64,000 nt of DNA from Allomyces arbusculus (lineage: Eukaryota > Blastocladiomycota > Blastocladiomycetes > Blastocladiales > Blastocladiaceae), in the NCBI GenBank assembly GCA_027604705.1, contig JADHYV010000022.1:269851-333850 (forward strand), given 5' to 3'. The stretch's first letter is position 1. Every line of letters starts with the position of its first letter. The translations under genes and the position numbers were made by a program. This document shows positions 1 to 8,172 of the stretch, piece by piece. The notes under the pieces were generated by a model. It did not search any database, had not been told where the DNA came from, and was given only the letters and a program-made list of their open reading frames with translations.

Positions 1-405
1 TTTCCACAACAGACCAAACCGGGCTTTGGTCGACCTTGTTTGCTGTATAAACAGATACTCTGGATCGTCGGGTTGCAGTTTCAGTCGCGCGCACCGAATG
101 CAAATGCATTCGAGGACCTTTTTTATGCGTTCAATGTAGCTGACATGGTAAACGGGTCGCGCGAGTTCAATGTGGCCAAAGTGACCGGGGCAGTGATTGT
201 CGTCCTCGTAGCATGTCTGGCACACTGCGTTCCGTTCAATACACCCCATGCGAGGGTCGAAAACCCCGCCAAACTTGGGATGACCATTTTCAAACGTCTC
301 GGTGTGCTTGATTTCAGCAACGGAAAAACGGCGAATCTCATCTGGACCAAAGAGGCCAAATTCAATGTACGCGATTTCGGGCTTGGTGGCTTTCTGGAGA
401 GTCAT
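1..405 (-). CDS. DNA-directed RNA polymerase largest subunit (RPB1-like), N-terminal part, cut by window edge
   Basis: This frame runs off the left edge, so only the first 135 residues are present. After the start at 405 the protein contains GVFDPRMGCIERN followed by C62-x2-C65, C72-x2-H75 in CPGHFGH, then ELARPVYH and a second cysteine cluster (C100, C102, C105). This is the zinc-binding clamp-core start of eukaryotic-type and NCLDV RNA polymerase largest subunits; the CPGHFGH and ARPVYH signatures are very specific. The product would be the catalytic subunit of the viral transcription machine, implying transcription at least partly independent of the host enzyme. The catalytic NADFDGD region lies outside the window. 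The next ATG upstream is out of frame, so 405 is the likely start. Confidence 0.93.
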   Translation of the reverse strand, partial: MTLQKATKPEIAYIEFGLFGPDEIRRFSVAEIKHTETFENGHPKFGGVFDPRMGCIERNAVCQTCYEDDNHCPGHFGHIELARPVYHVSYIERIKKVLECICIRCARLKLQPDDPEYLFIQQTRSTKARFGLLWK

Positions 406-473
406 TGTCTTCGGAAAGTGTGGACCAGCATGGTCGTCAAGTAGTATTTAATCAACATTGTTTAGCGATTTTA

Positions 474-1538
474 TTAGGTCGTGAGGATATCGAGTTCGTC
501 GCAAATATCTTGCACCATTTGTGCAAAGCCATCCAACGACGTCAGTACCGACTCAATGGAACTGTTTTCAGTGTCAATCTCCTTGACAACATCATTCATG
601 TTTTGGATAGTGTCTGAAAGTCGTACAAACAGCGGGCTGTCGCGCTCAATAATGTCGGCAATGTCTGAAACTCTTTGACAAACAGAGACAATCCGTTCAC
701 GCGCACTGGTCAGTTTCCCAATTGCATCCGCATTTTGTCCAGACCGATGGAGATCGACTGCTTGGACAGCGTAATTGACCAGCTTTTCGTCCTTGGCCAA
801 CAACGTTTCCAAGAGAATAATCGTCTCGTCAAAGTACGCCTTTTGGTCCACTTTGAGGTCCTGGGTTTTCTTGGTGCGTTCCAGTATGATTTTGCACATT
901 ACCTTGATGCAGTCGCCAAACCGTTTGTAGAATTGATAGTCTTTCATGACGCCCCGAATAATCCCGTCCTGATAATCGTACAGAACAGTTTTGAGGTATT
1001 CGATTCGGGTGCGAATAGCTTTGTCATTGTCAAGATGGTAAGAGTAGTCGGACTGGAAAGTGTCGACAACACCCTTGATATCCTTGATGATGCGAATAAT
1101 GTTTAGTTTCATGTCATGGAACTTATTGCGGATACGTCCATCGCCAATATCTTCCCGGTCACTGAGGATTGTGCGTCCAATTTCCCCCAGCGCCCTGAAG
1201 ACGTTGATACTTGCTTCCGGGAACTTGAGAAATGAATTCGGCTTTGCTCTGTTCACAAACTGGGATATGACGGTGCAGGCCTTTTCTGCAACATCAGCAT
1301 CATGAACCAGGGCAATGGCTTTTCCTGCGTCTTTTGTGAGCACAATACACAAGTACTTTTTCATGGGGAGTTGGACCAACATGGTGCTCAAAGAATTCCA
1401 CCCCGTAACAGGCAACGATACCCCGAGGATTCTTGCAAGTTCCTGAATACCCGAATATTCAGCACCTTGGGCTGCAACAAGTCGAATGTTCACTGCGTTT
1501 GGGAATTGAATAGGGAGTTGGTCAAATTGCGACATCAT
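474..1538 (-). CDS. Conserved-looking hypothetical protein, 354 aa, helical
   Basis: I do not recognise this protein. It is 354 residues, soluble, and rich in charged helical segments; the C-terminal third (SDIADIIERD, then SDTIQNMNDVVKEID) is heptad-like and could form a coiled coil. No signal peptide or membrane segment is visible. Two consecutive ATG codons (1538, 1535) begin the frame, preceded on the minus strand by a T-rich run. It lies between the RNA polymerase gene and a serine/arginine-tailed protein on the same strand, in the compact virion/transcription block, so a virion or transcription-associated role is possible but not shown. Confidence 0.75.
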   Translation of the reverse strand: MMSQFDQLPIQFPNAVNIRLVAAQGAEYSGIQELARILGVSLPVTGWNSLSTMLVQLPMKKYLCIVLTKDAGKAIALVHDADVAEKACTVISQFVNRAKPNSFLKFPEASINVFRALGEIGRTILSDREDIGDGRIRNKFHDMKLNIIRIIKDIKGVVDTFQSDYSYHLDNDKAIRTRIEYLKTVLYDYQDGIIRGVMKDYQFYKRFGDCIKVMCKIILERTKKTQDLKVDQKAYFDETIILLETLLAKDEKLVNYAVQAVDLHRSGQNADAIGKLTSARERIVSVCQRVSDIADIIERDSPLFVRLSDTIQNMNDVVKEIDTENSSIESVLTSLDGFAQMVQDICDELDILTT

Positions 1539-1559
1539 TACGATTATGACTCAAAAAAA

Positions 1560-3452
1560 TTACCATTGGTATGAAGCGACCTCGGTCTTGAATGCCGAGC
1601 TGCGTTTGCGACCAGCTTTTGACCGGCGTCGGCTACCGGACGAACTTGAGCTTTGCGAATAGCCCCGGCGGCGACTGGACTGGCGACGCTTGCTCTTGTG
1701 GCTGCGGCGCTTTGATTTGTGGGAAACACGTTGCGTTGATGGTATTTCGATGATTGTGGGGTATGTTGAGAGAACAGGGAGTGGGAAAGAACCAAACGTG
1801 CTCGTCCCCCATTTTGACGCCGTGCTTGAACTCTTCTGAGCCTGGGATTTGAGGAAGTCTGTCACTTCGTTTTGAACAGCTGCTGATGCAGGGGCACCTA
1901 CTGGGGTAATCTGAATTGATGTGGTTGTGAACTCTGCCACGTGTTTTTCGGTCAGGTACGTATTGATTGTTTCAATGAGGAGTTCAAATTGAACCTGTTC
2001 ATGAAGCTTGACAAGCGCAACTCCACCGTCGTCACATTGCTCATTGCCCTGTTCGAGATCATTTTTAAACTGTCGAAGCCCTGCAAAGAGTTTCTGTTCG
2101 GGTTCGAAGAACAACCGCCCTTCAACAGCAGTCTGAACTTTGAGCAAGCCATCAATTTCACGGCGGACATAGCATGCGTCAATGAACCCAGCCGCAATAT
2201 GTGAAAGCAACGTATTACTGAAAGCACGAAGCATTCCCACATATCCTTCAGCAACTGTTACAGCAGACTTCCATTTGACATCTTTATCCTTTCCAGCTGC
2301 TTGTCGTTCGACCTCGTTTGCAATTTCAGCAATGTTTCTGTTAATTGTTGCGATGAGAGTTTCAATCACGGCACGAGCTTGCTCGTTCTCGTACAAGCTT
2401 GCTGAGCTTTCAAGAATCTTGCTGAAAGTCACCCATGAGCCATCAGTAATTAAAGCAGTGACAAGCTTTTTCAGTTCAGGGTAGTCATTCAGGTGATCAG
2501 TGACCTTGGAAATATGATGCGCCTTGACAAACACCATTGCATTTTGAATGTCCTGTTTGCTGACACAGGGGTTTGTGAGGTAACGCTTCAAATGAGTGAT
2601 TTCATCAACAATGATTTGGCGACGACCTTTGTACGAGTTGCTGAACAGCGCAAAGTACTTTTCAACTTCATTGACGACTTCAAATCTGAAAATGTTTGGC
2701 GACATGCCCGGAACATGACTCAGAGTGGCCATGAGAGTTGCAACGCTTGATGCTTGTTCAGCCGAGATTTCTTCAAGGACCAATTTGCCTTCATTGTCGC
2801 GTCTTTTCTGGTAAAACTTGTGACCAATGACAGCAATACCGGCGGTTGCCACGGTTGCAGCACCAACCCAAACGCCCACGGTTGAAAGGGCTGATGCAGA
2901 GGCGCCAGCATCAAGTGCATCAGACGCTACCTGCTTGATAAGCTGAAGGAATTCTCCACCCTTGGTGGACGCATTTGTCAGGATCCATCTGAGAGCGGTT
3001 TCCTGTTGCTTTTCCTGGGCAACACCCAAGTACTCGAGGAGCGGTCCAGTGAACTTGGATGTTGTGGTTGTAATCAATCTGAGTGCGTCATAAATAAAGC
3101 CACTGTTATTCACCGCTTGCTCGCGAGTTGTAATGCCAGCGACATTGTAGAAGATATCTTTGAGTTGGTCAATTGAAAACATACTGGCAGCAACAACGGC
3201 AGCACTGGCGGTGGCAGTAGCAGTGGTTGCAAGCGCCGCAGCCTTTGCAGGGGACATGTTCTTTTGTTTTTCCAATGCTTCGAGACGCTCAAGGATTTCA
3301 CCTAATTGACGTTGGATATTGGCAATGACATCGGCATGGTCGTCCACAATCTCCAACACCTTTTCCTCAATTGGAGCAGGGACCGAAACAGGATTCAGAG
3401 GGGGTGATGAAGGAATAGGGATTCCAGCAGGGAATTGGTCTGGATTGGACAT
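1560..3452 (-). CDS. Large hypothetical protein with hydrophobic Ala-rich segments and an SR/KR-rich tail, 630 aa
   Basis: The start at 3452 (MSNPDQFPAG) is chosen because the open frame further upstream overlaps the divergent gene at 3514 and has low-complexity, non-protein-like content. The N-terminus is proline-rich, followed by a short coiled coil (about 35-65), an alanine/threonine-rich hydrophobic stretch near 75-95 and another near 195-215 that could be membrane-inserted, then a long helical body. The last ~75 residues are a basic Ser/Arg/Lys tail (SHKSKRRSHKSKRR, SSSSSGSRRRSK), which could bind nucleic acid or act as a nuclear signal. No family is recognised. Such hydrophobic-plus-basic-tail proteins occur in giant-virus virions, so a virion core protein is a reasonable guess. 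Confidence 0.75.
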   Translation of the reverse strand: MSNPDQFPAGIPIPSSPPLNPVSVPAPIEEKVLEIVDDHADVIANIQRQLGEILERLEALEKQKNMSPAKAAALATTATATASAAVVAASMFSIDQLKDIFYNVAGITTREQAVNNSGFIYDALRLITTTTSKFTGPLLEYLGVAQEKQQETALRWILTNASTKGGEFLQLIKQVASDALDAGASASALSTVGVWVGAATVATAGIAVIGHKFYQKRRDNEGKLVLEEISAEQASSVATLMATLSHVPGMSPNIFRFEVVNEVEKYFALFSNSYKGRRQIIVDEITHLKRYLTNPCVSKQDIQNAMVFVKAHHISKVTDHLNDYPELKKLVTALITDGSWVTFSKILESSASLYENEQARAVIETLIATINRNIAEIANEVERQAAGKDKDVKWKSAVTVAEGYVGMLRAFSNTLLSHIAAGFIDACYVRREIDGLLKVQTAVEGRLFFEPEQKLFAGLRQFKNDLEQGNEQCDDGGVALVKLHEQVQFELLIETINTYLTEKHVAEFTTTSIQITPVGAPASAAVQNEVTDFLKSQAQKSSSTASKWGTSTFGSFPLPVLSTYPTIIEIPSTQRVSHKSKRRSHKSKRRQSSRRRGYSQSSSSSGSRRRSKAGRKRSSAFKTEVASYQW

Positions 3453-3513
3453 CGTATTTATTGTTAGACAACATTTTTTTTTTGAATTAAGCTCAAAAGA
3501 CAAGAACGTACAA

Positions 3514-3762
3514 ATGCCAAATACCGTCGCACAAACAGTGCTTTCCTTCTTCAAGGACCACGACATGCAACAGTGGAGGGTAACGGTCGCAGAACATGTC
3601 CCCACTATATTCGATGTTGACCCCAAGCTTCAACTTGTGAAGATTGACACGACGCTCGTCAAGGTTGGGATGGTTAACGTGAATACTGTCATTCCGCTTC
3701 TTGAGTTTGCCCTTGATTTGTCCAGAACGCCACGGCGCATCATCATCAGGCTTCAGAAATGA
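3514..3762 (+). CDS. Small hypothetical protein, 82 aa
   Basis: This frame starts at the ATG at 3514 and ends in TGA, tightly filling the space between two minus-strand genes. The sequence (MPNTVAQTVLSFFKDHD...) has a balanced composition, with an amphipathic start and a beta-rich middle (QLVKIDTTLVKVGMVNV). No domain or membrane segment is recognised. It is divergent from the gene starting at 3452 with only 61 bases between them, containing a T-run and GAATTAAG, which fits the shared-promoter pattern of this block. The snug fit and lack of a better competing frame support it; small size limits confidence. Confidence 0.6.
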   Translation: MPNTVAQTVLSFFKDHDMQQWRVTVAEHVPTIFDVDPKLQLVKIDTTLVKVGMVNVNTVIPLLEFALDLSRTPRRIIIRLQK

Positions 3763-3765
3763 GTC

Positions 3766-4299
3766 CTAACTGTCTCGTTCGGATGGCTGAAGCTGGCGTT
3801 GAGCTTGGTCTTCGGTCAATGCTTGGTTTGCATGGGAAAAGCAATATTCTCCTTGAAGGAGACGGCGAGAACAGCGTGCACCACGTGCAGTGGTGCCCCG
3901 GCATGTACGTCGTTCTTGGGGTGCCTGGGTAGACCGTGGACGGCGGGCAACTGCAATATTCTGCATAGCGGCAGCCACGGCTGGATTGCCCCAGTGCAGT
4001 CCAGCACCTTGTAAATGGTTTGTGTTGAGCCCGGCGCCATACTGCATCTTGCACCGATGACACTGATACAATTGGTTTGGCATGCATTCTTTGTGGACCC
4101 GAAAGAACGTGCATCGGCATGGGAAAAACGGCATTCCCTCAATCGGCATCAAGCAGAGACTGCAGTCTGAATTGACGTTGGTCTCCTCAAACTTTTGAAA
4201 CTTTTCGAGCAGCACTACTGGATCGACTGTTTCCGGGTCTTCCCCTATCATTCGCAGGATAGCCGACTGCTGGTTGTGCATTTCCAAATTGATTGCCAT
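3766..4299 (-). CDS. RING/RING-CH-like zinc finger protein with C-terminal Cys/His motif, 177 aa
   Basis: Residues ~46-85 form a cysteine/histidine finger: C-x2-C (CSLC), PCRC, H-K-E-C and CHRCK, the spacing of a RING or RING-CH domain, the fold of many E3 ubiquitin ligases. A second motif near the C-terminus (TCRGTTARGARC ... YCFSH) resembles the short C-x-G-T-x2-G-x2-C / YC-x2-H zinc motif common in giant-virus proteins. The likely role is recruitment of host ubiquitin conjugation or metal-stabilised protein binding; no substrate can be inferred. ATTTAAAT at 4334-4341 lies 35 bases before the start and probably serves as promoter. Confidence 0.75.
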   Translation of the reverse strand: MAINLEMHNQQSAILRMIGEDPETVDPVVLLEKFQKFEETNVNSDCSLCLMPIEGMPFFPCRCTFFRVHKECMPNQLYQCHRCKMQYGAGLNTNHLQGAGLHWGNPAVAAAMQNIAVARRPRSTQAPQERRTCRGTTARGARCSRRLLQGEYCFSHANQALTEDQAQRQLQPSERDS

Positions 4300-4333
4300 G
4301 TTTATTCTGGTATACTATTTTTTTCCGCCCCAC

Positions 4334-4341
4334 ATTTAAAT
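4334..4341. promoter_or_regulatory. ATTTAAAT palindrome between divergent genes
   Basis: A perfect palindrome 35 bases upstream of the minus-strand RING-like gene and 6 bases upstream of the plus-strand 45-residue membrane protein. The same octamer recurs at 6139 and a close relative at 43230, each between divergent genes. Its role as a promoter is inferred from position and recurrence. Confidence 0.55.
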
Positions 4342-4346
4342 TCGTC

Positions 4347-4484
4347 ATGCCCGTTGATACACAAACATCGAATTCAGCGATAACTAAAGACGAGTACGTT
4401 CCCTTTTACAACCGGAATATCTTTGTGCCTCTTGTTGGTATCATTGCTGTCCTGCTGGTCGTCATCATTTCTCTGTTTCGTTGA
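4347..4484 (+). CDS. Single-pass membrane protein, 45 aa
   Basis: A short frame from the ATG at 4347. The first ~25 residues are polar, then IFVPLVGIIAVLLVVIISLF forms one clear C-terminal transmembrane helix ending in a single arginine. This tail-anchored layout is typical of tiny virion membrane proteins in large DNA viruses that have an inner lipid membrane. It sits between two well-supported genes without overlap and starts right after an ATTTAAAT palindrome. Upstream in-frame codons exist but would read through the promoter palindrome, so 4347 is preferred. Function beyond membrane residence is unknown. Confidence 0.65.
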   Translation: MPVDTQTSNSAITKDEYVPFYNRNIFVPLVGIIAVLLVVIISLFR

Positions 4485-4507
4485 AACATTACACGCAAAA
4501 CGTATTT

Positions 4508-4513
4508 ATCGAT
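4508..4513. promoter_or_regulatory. ATCGAT element upstream of RNase III gene
   Basis: The ATCGAT palindrome lies 52 bases before the RNase III start, in an AT-rich stretch (TATTTATCGATTG). It matches the element found before the ribonucleotide reductase, dNMP kinase and helicase genes. No clear TATA box follows here. Confidence 0.4.
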
Positions 4514-4565
4514 TGACCCAATGACATAAACATAACCTGCGGATCATCCGAAGTTCTTCACAAAC

Positions 4566-5483
4566 ATGACCGGTCCCAAATCCCTCAACAAGCTGATTAC
4601 GGTTTCCCAAGTCGAGGGGATTCTCAACAAGGTTTGCCCGATAGGAGACAACAACACTCTGCTCAGAATCCGTAACTTGGACCACTACCAAACAGCCTTT
4701 GTTCACAAAAGCTACTACTTGTCGCCGTACAAGAGCGCGCTCAAATACTTTCCCAAGGAATCAAACGAGCGCCTCGAGTTTCTCGGAGACCGTTTTTTGG
4801 GTGCCGCCGTTTCCTGCTACTTGATTCAGCGGTACTCTGATGAACAAGAGGGCTTTCTCACCAAAGTCCTGTCACGCCTGGTGCGGAGCTCAATGTTGGC
4901 TCACCTTGCCCGATTTCTCGGGCTTGGAGAATTCATTCTACTCTGCCCGGAAGTCGAAATGACCACAAGCGCTTATCCAAACAAGGGGCGGAACAGCCAG
5001 CGCATCTACGAAGACGCATTTGAAAGCTTTTGCGGTGCGATCATTCAGGACTTTGGGGATGAAGAGGGATACAAGTATGCCAAGCGTTTCATAGTGACGC
5101 TTCTGGAAAACCAAGTCGACTTTGCAGAAGTGATCATGAACAACGAAAACCACAAGGACACTCTCCAGCAATACTTTCAAAAGATTCGTTGGAATAACCC
5201 CGTGTATCCCGACCTCGAACAATCCGGGCCCAAGCAACTCAAGGTTTTCACCAAAGGCGTGTTTATCACGACAGAACAGTTTCAAAGTTTGTCGCCACAA
5301 GTCCAAGAAACAGTGGCCAAGTACCATCGCTCCACACTGCTGACCTGCAGTGCTGCCGTCAGAAGAGCAATTGAAGAAAACAGGGGCTACATTATTGGCA
5401 TCGGGCAAGGCAATCGCAAGCTGGACGCTGAACAACTCGCCGCAAGTCATGGTATTGTCAACATGGACATTCAGATTCAATAA
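4566..5483 (+). CDS. Ribonuclease III with C-terminal dsRNA-binding domain
   Basis: The catalytic signature NERLEFLGD is present at about residues 67-75, followed by EDAFESFCGAII, which supplies the second acidic cluster of the RNase III active site. The C-terminal part (DTLQQYFQKI ... NPVYPDLEQSGP ... GIGQGNRKLDAEQLAA) matches a double-stranded-RNA-binding domain, including the basic-helix G-x-G-x-x-K-x2-A pattern. RNase III cleaves dsRNA; in large DNA viruses it may process viral transcripts or blunt dsRNA-triggered host silencing. At 305 residues it is close to cellular and chlorovirus/marseillevirus enzymes. All catalytic residues I can check are intact, so it should be active. Confidence 0.93.
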   Translation: MTGPKSLNKLITVSQVEGILNKVCPIGDNNTLLRIRNLDHYQTAFVHKSYYLSPYKSALKYFPKESNERLEFLGDRFLGAAVSCYLIQRYSDEQEGFLTKVLSRLVRSSMLAHLARFLGLGEFILLCPEVEMTTSAYPNKGRNSQRIYEDAFESFCGAIIQDFGDEEGYKYAKRFIVTLLENQVDFAEVIMNNENHKDTLQQYFQKIRWNNPVYPDLEQSGPKQLKVFTKGVFITTEQFQSLSPQVQETVAKYHRSTLLTCSAAVRRAIEENRGYIIGIGQGNRKLDAEQLAASHGIVNMDIQIQ

Positions 5484-5489
5484 TACGAC

Positions 5490-6113
5490 TTAAATGGAAT
5501 GAACCAGCATAGTCTCATTTTGTTTTGGAACCTGGCATGAAATCTCCATGAGCAAAGTCCAGTCTTCGCCTTGAGTGAGACCAACAAGGTCGCCACCAAC
5601 TGTGCGCAAACTGAGACTGAGTCGGCTGAGTCGGTCCTTGAGGTTTGGAAACTTTGCATAGACATCAATGCACGACCCCACATCAATGTTGATCAAACTT
5701 CCCGAAACATGAGGCATGAACTGCAATACTGTTGTAGCGTCTACGTTGGCTTGTGGTACATGAATGGCGCGCAGTTCCTGAATGTCCAACAAAACATTGT
5801 GGAGTGCAGTCAAAGCAGGCACTGCCGGAAAACTTCCGCGCAGAACCCGAATTCTGGACACGTTTCGGTACTCGCCTCCAAGTTCGACAGTGAATGAGTC
5901 GGGTGTGGCACTCTGTGAAACATCACGGAGTGAACTGTCAATGAAAACATAGTGCCGCACTGTTTCCATGGCATTGCTTCCCGACTCGAAAAACTGTTGG
6001 CGATTGAAGGGCTGGACGTTGGTGACGTTCCGGTTGGACTCTTCGATGCGATTCACATAGGTATCAATAGGGGTTTGGTAGCGCGTGACTGGAGTATATG
6101 CCTTTGTGTACAT
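5490..6113 (-). CDS. Probable minor capsid / virion structural protein, 207 aa
   Basis: After a ~50-residue N-terminal arm the protein has VFIDSSLRDVS...PDSFTVELGGEYRNVSRIRVLRGSFP, the IDS-x-RD ... F-x-V-x-L ... NV-x-x-I pattern seen in several NCLDV virion proteins of single-jelly-roll (penton or minor capsid) type. The rest is beta-rich. The function is therefore likely structural, at the capsid. It is divergent from another apparent capsid-associated protein at 6173, and the two share an ATTTAAAT palindrome located almost exactly midway, suggesting coordinate expression. The family assignment rests on pattern resemblance, not on an alignment. Confidence 0.65.
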   Translation of the reverse strand: MYTKAYTPVTRYQTPIDTYVNRIEESNRNVTNVQPFNRQQFFESGSNAMETVRHYVFIDSSLRDVSQSATPDSFTVELGGEYRNVSRIRVLRGSFPAVPALTALHNVLLDIQELRAIHVPQANVDATTVLQFMPHVSGSLINIDVGSCIDVYAKFPNLKDRLSRLSLSLRTVGGDLVGLTQGEDWTLLMEISCQVPKQNETMLVHSI

Positions 6114-6138
6114 GTTCCTCGTTTACCTCCAATGACGA

Positions 6139-6146
6139 ATTTAAAT
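6139..6146. promoter_or_regulatory. Shared bidirectional ATTTAAAT promoter element
   Basis: The palindrome lies 25 bases from the minus-strand start at 6113 and 26 bases from the plus-strand start at 6173. The near-perfect symmetry suggests that one element positions transcription in both directions. The ligase/capsid gene pair at 43230 has the same arrangement. Confidence 0.6.
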
Positions 6147-6172
6147 TTCATGTGCGTCTTACGTTAAAGAGA

Positions 6173-7477
6173 ATGCATCAAGTTTCTGAAGCTGACATTT
6201 ACAAGGCGTTTCTGAGCAAGCGGAATTTGTTCATCATGTACACTTCCTTGTATCAACGGTACCAGGACAAAACTCCGCCCGTTGACCAGATTGCCGCCGA
6301 AATGCTGAGCTTCATCAAAACAAGGCTGTGTCGCGTGAAAAGAGAATGGTTTTCCCGTCCGAAAGACCTCATGGCTCGATTGAATGTCATGTGCATTGAG
6401 AGCGTTGTGTGGGTCGACTACTTTTCATCAAAGATTGAGGACGATGACGAGACTGCATTTTCGACAGAAATTGATGCAGGATTCGAGTCAGACAACGACA
6501 GCGACGTTGAAGACAATGAATCTTCGCCCATCGACGTCATCCAGTATTCTCCCGACACCATGCAACACAGTATCAACGAAGAGCCCATCAAAGACCCTGA
6601 GCCAAAGAAGCCCGAAAACGAGATTGTCAAAGTGGACCCTGTGCAATTTGATGAACACACTGTGTCTTTTGCAATCAACTCGGAGAGCCGCAACAAGGAA
6701 GATTTCCCGTACTGTAACGAATACCAAGTCGATGTCCCATGGACTTCCATTTTGAGGAGCACAACTCGCGGGCAAGACCTCGACCAAGTCACAGTGTGTC
6801 TCGAGTCCATTTCCGTGGTTGAACCCGTGACGTACTTGTCCCCATTCACAAACCAGTTTCATTTTTCAGAAGATCAAGGGGAACCCCTGACTGTGAGAAT
6901 TCCCTGGGACAAAGTATTCAATGGAGTGGGCCTCGTCCGCATGCTGCAGCAGCAAATGAATGACGCATCGTCCAAGTATACCTATGCCATCACCATTGAA
7001 AACGATGGTCACATCCAAATCACGCAACGGACTTTATATGGTGCATCTCGAGGGTGCTTCAACATGCATTGCAATATGAAATCAAGCGTTGCTGGCATCC
7101 TCGGATTCCGTAATGACACGTACCATGGCCAGTCGACGTACGTTTCTGACCAGCCGATGCGTGGGTATCAGGCGCCAAAATATATCAAATTCCGCATCAA
7201 AGAATGGAACATGGACCTTGACACAACGGTGCCAAGTAATTCGTTTTCAGTATCGAGCTATGGATGCAAGACCGTTATTTCTGCCGCGTGGACAGGGACA
7301 GTGAAACCAACATACAAAAATGTGACAGTCACCATTTCGACTACGGGTCCTGACAATACACCGCTTCACCTCGAACACTCTTTCAAATTCACTGCAACAG
7401 TGAAAGCGTTGCGTTCTGAACCCAAGCCCACGCCGACTTTGAAACCACGGCGCAAACTGGTTTCCGTGACGGTTTGA
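6173..7477 (+). CDS. Probable virion structural protein with acidic linker, 434 aa
   Basis: The start at 6173 (MHQVSEADIY) is preferred over an in-frame upstream codon because it places ATTTAAAT at -27. The N-terminal ~85 residues are helical; residues ~85-165 are an acidic, probably disordered linker. The C-terminal half (VSFAINSESRN ... YQVDVPWTSI ... LVRMLQQQMN ... GHIQITQ ... SVAGILGFRN) follows the pattern of NCLDV capsid-associated beta-proteins in which a surface jelly roll is preceded by an NSE/DSRxR motif. It is paired divergently with a similar structural protein. A role as minor capsid, penton or spike component is likely; an exact assignment is not possible here. Confidence 0.7.
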   Translation: MHQVSEADIYKAFLSKRNLFIMYTSLYQRYQDKTPPVDQIAAEMLSFIKTRLCRVKREWFSRPKDLMARLNVMCIESVVWVDYFSSKIEDDDETAFSTEIDAGFESDNDSDVEDNESSPIDVIQYSPDTMQHSINEEPIKDPEPKKPENEIVKVDPVQFDEHTVSFAINSESRNKEDFPYCNEYQVDVPWTSILRSTTRGQDLDQVTVCLESISVVEPVTYLSPFTNQFHFSEDQGEPLTVRIPWDKVFNGVGLVRMLQQQMNDASSKYTYAITIENDGHIQITQRTLYGASRGCFNMHCNMKSSVAGILGFRNDTYHGQSTYVSDQPMRGYQAPKYIKFRIKEWNMDLDTTVPSNSFSVSSYGCKTVISAAWTGTVKPTYKNVTVTISTTGPDNTPLHLEHSFKFTATVKALRSEPKPTPTLKPRRKLVSVTV

Positions 7478-7541
7478 GTGTGTGTGCGTTCACGAGTTTT
7501 CTTGAGAATTAAATATGTGACAATGTACTAACACAAGAACC

Positions 7542-7922
7542 ATGTCCTCTGAAGATTCTTCGGTCCAGCTCAACATTGGTGCTGAAATCAAAGAGTACTT
7601 TGAAATCGAAAAGCAGCTCAAGACGGTCAAGAAAACCGTCAGCCTGCTCAACAAGCGGCGCAAGGAACTGGCGCAAATCCTGACAAACTGCATGAAAGAA
7701 AACGACGTGAATCACTTCAAAACAGACCAAGGGTATATCTCCATTGAAGAAAAGGAAACCTCGCAAAGTGTCAACAAGGACCTGATCCACCAGATTCTTC
7801 TCGAGCAACTGGAAGAAGAACTTGCCAAGGAGCTTGCAGAGAACGTGTTCAAGAACCGTCCCAAGAAAACATCTACTGCCATTCGCGTGACTACTGAAGA
7901 CGAGCTGCGACGTCACGTCTAA
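7542..7922 (+). CDS. Small coiled-coil protein of a type common in NCLDVs (DUF5760-like), 126 aa
   Basis: Residues ~12-55 (IKEYFEIEKQLKTVKKTVSLLNKRRKELAQIL) form a strong heptad coiled coil, followed by a short beta hairpin (HFKTDQGYISIEE) and a charged helical tail. This two-part arrangement, an E-K-rich coiled coil followed by a G-x-I/F strand pair, recurs as small uncharacterised proteins in marseilleviruses, phycodnaviruses and relatives. The function is unknown; structural or scaffolding roles have been assumed because of the coiled coil. The upstream region GAATTAAATATG resembles the AT-rich elements before its neighbours. A strong hairpin follows the stop codon. Confidence 0.7.
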   Translation: MSSEDSSVQLNIGAEIKEYFEIEKQLKTVKKTVSLLNKRRKELAQILTNCMKENDVNHFKTDQGYISIEEKETSQSVNKDLIHQILLEQLEEELAKELAENVFKNRPKKTSTAIRVTTEDELRRHV

Positions 7923-7935
7923 CGCAACCACACCC

Positions 7936-7961
7936 ATCAATGCACGTTTACGTGCATTGAT
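7936..7961. terminator. Perfect 11-bp hairpin after the coiled-coil gene
   Basis: ATCAATGCACG and its exact reverse complement are separated by a four-base TTTA loop, beginning 14 bases after the stop codon. Palindromic hairpins in 3' untranslated regions define transcript ends in mimiviruses and several other giant viruses (the hairpin rule), so this is a likely RNA 3'-end signal. It may serve both converging strands. Confidence 0.65.
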
Positions 7962-8149
7962 TGGCAATTTTTCCGTGTCGTAATGATAACGAAATGTGGC
8001 CCTATTCCACTGCAGAGTTTGTGCAAATGTACATCCAGGTCATTCTTGTCCTGTGCTTCCAAACCGCCATCCTCAATGTCAAGCGCAAACATCCGGTCGT
8101 TCTGGACGCATTCGAATCCATTTCGTCGCTGATTGAATTTAGTGTCCAT
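7937..8149 (-). CDS. Possible small protein, 70 aa
   Basis: A frame from the ATG at 8149 fills the 250-base gap between two solid plus-strand genes. Its composition is soluble and charged (DIEDGGLEAQDKNDLDVHLH), without a recognised domain. TACTTAAAC immediately precedes the start and may be shared with the divergent resolvase gene. Its stop codon falls inside the hairpin at 7936-7961, which is a point against it, though giant-virus hairpins can overlap coding ends. A competing plus-strand frame (about 7994-8155) with a hydrophobic segment covers the same DNA. I rate the minus-strand frame slightly more likely. Confidence 0.35.
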   Translation of the reverse strand: MDTKFNQRRNGFECVQNDRMFALDIEDGGLEAQDKNDLDVHLHKLCSGIGPHFVIITTRKNCQSMHVNVH

Positions 8150-8172
8150 GTTTAAGTACAACAAACGCCGAC

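Noticed and set aside
231-260. Frameshift in the RNA polymerase subunit near the first zinc motif
   Set aside because: Rechecking the run of four C on the plus strand (four G in the coding strand) keeps the frame open.
40-444. Plus-strand frame of 134 aa at the left edge
   Set aside because: The opposite strand encodes an unmistakable RNA polymerase largest subunit N-terminus over the same bases.
7994-8155. Small plus-strand frame with a hydrophobic segment
   Set aside because: It competes with a slightly better minus-strand frame and has no distinguishing motif; neither is secure.
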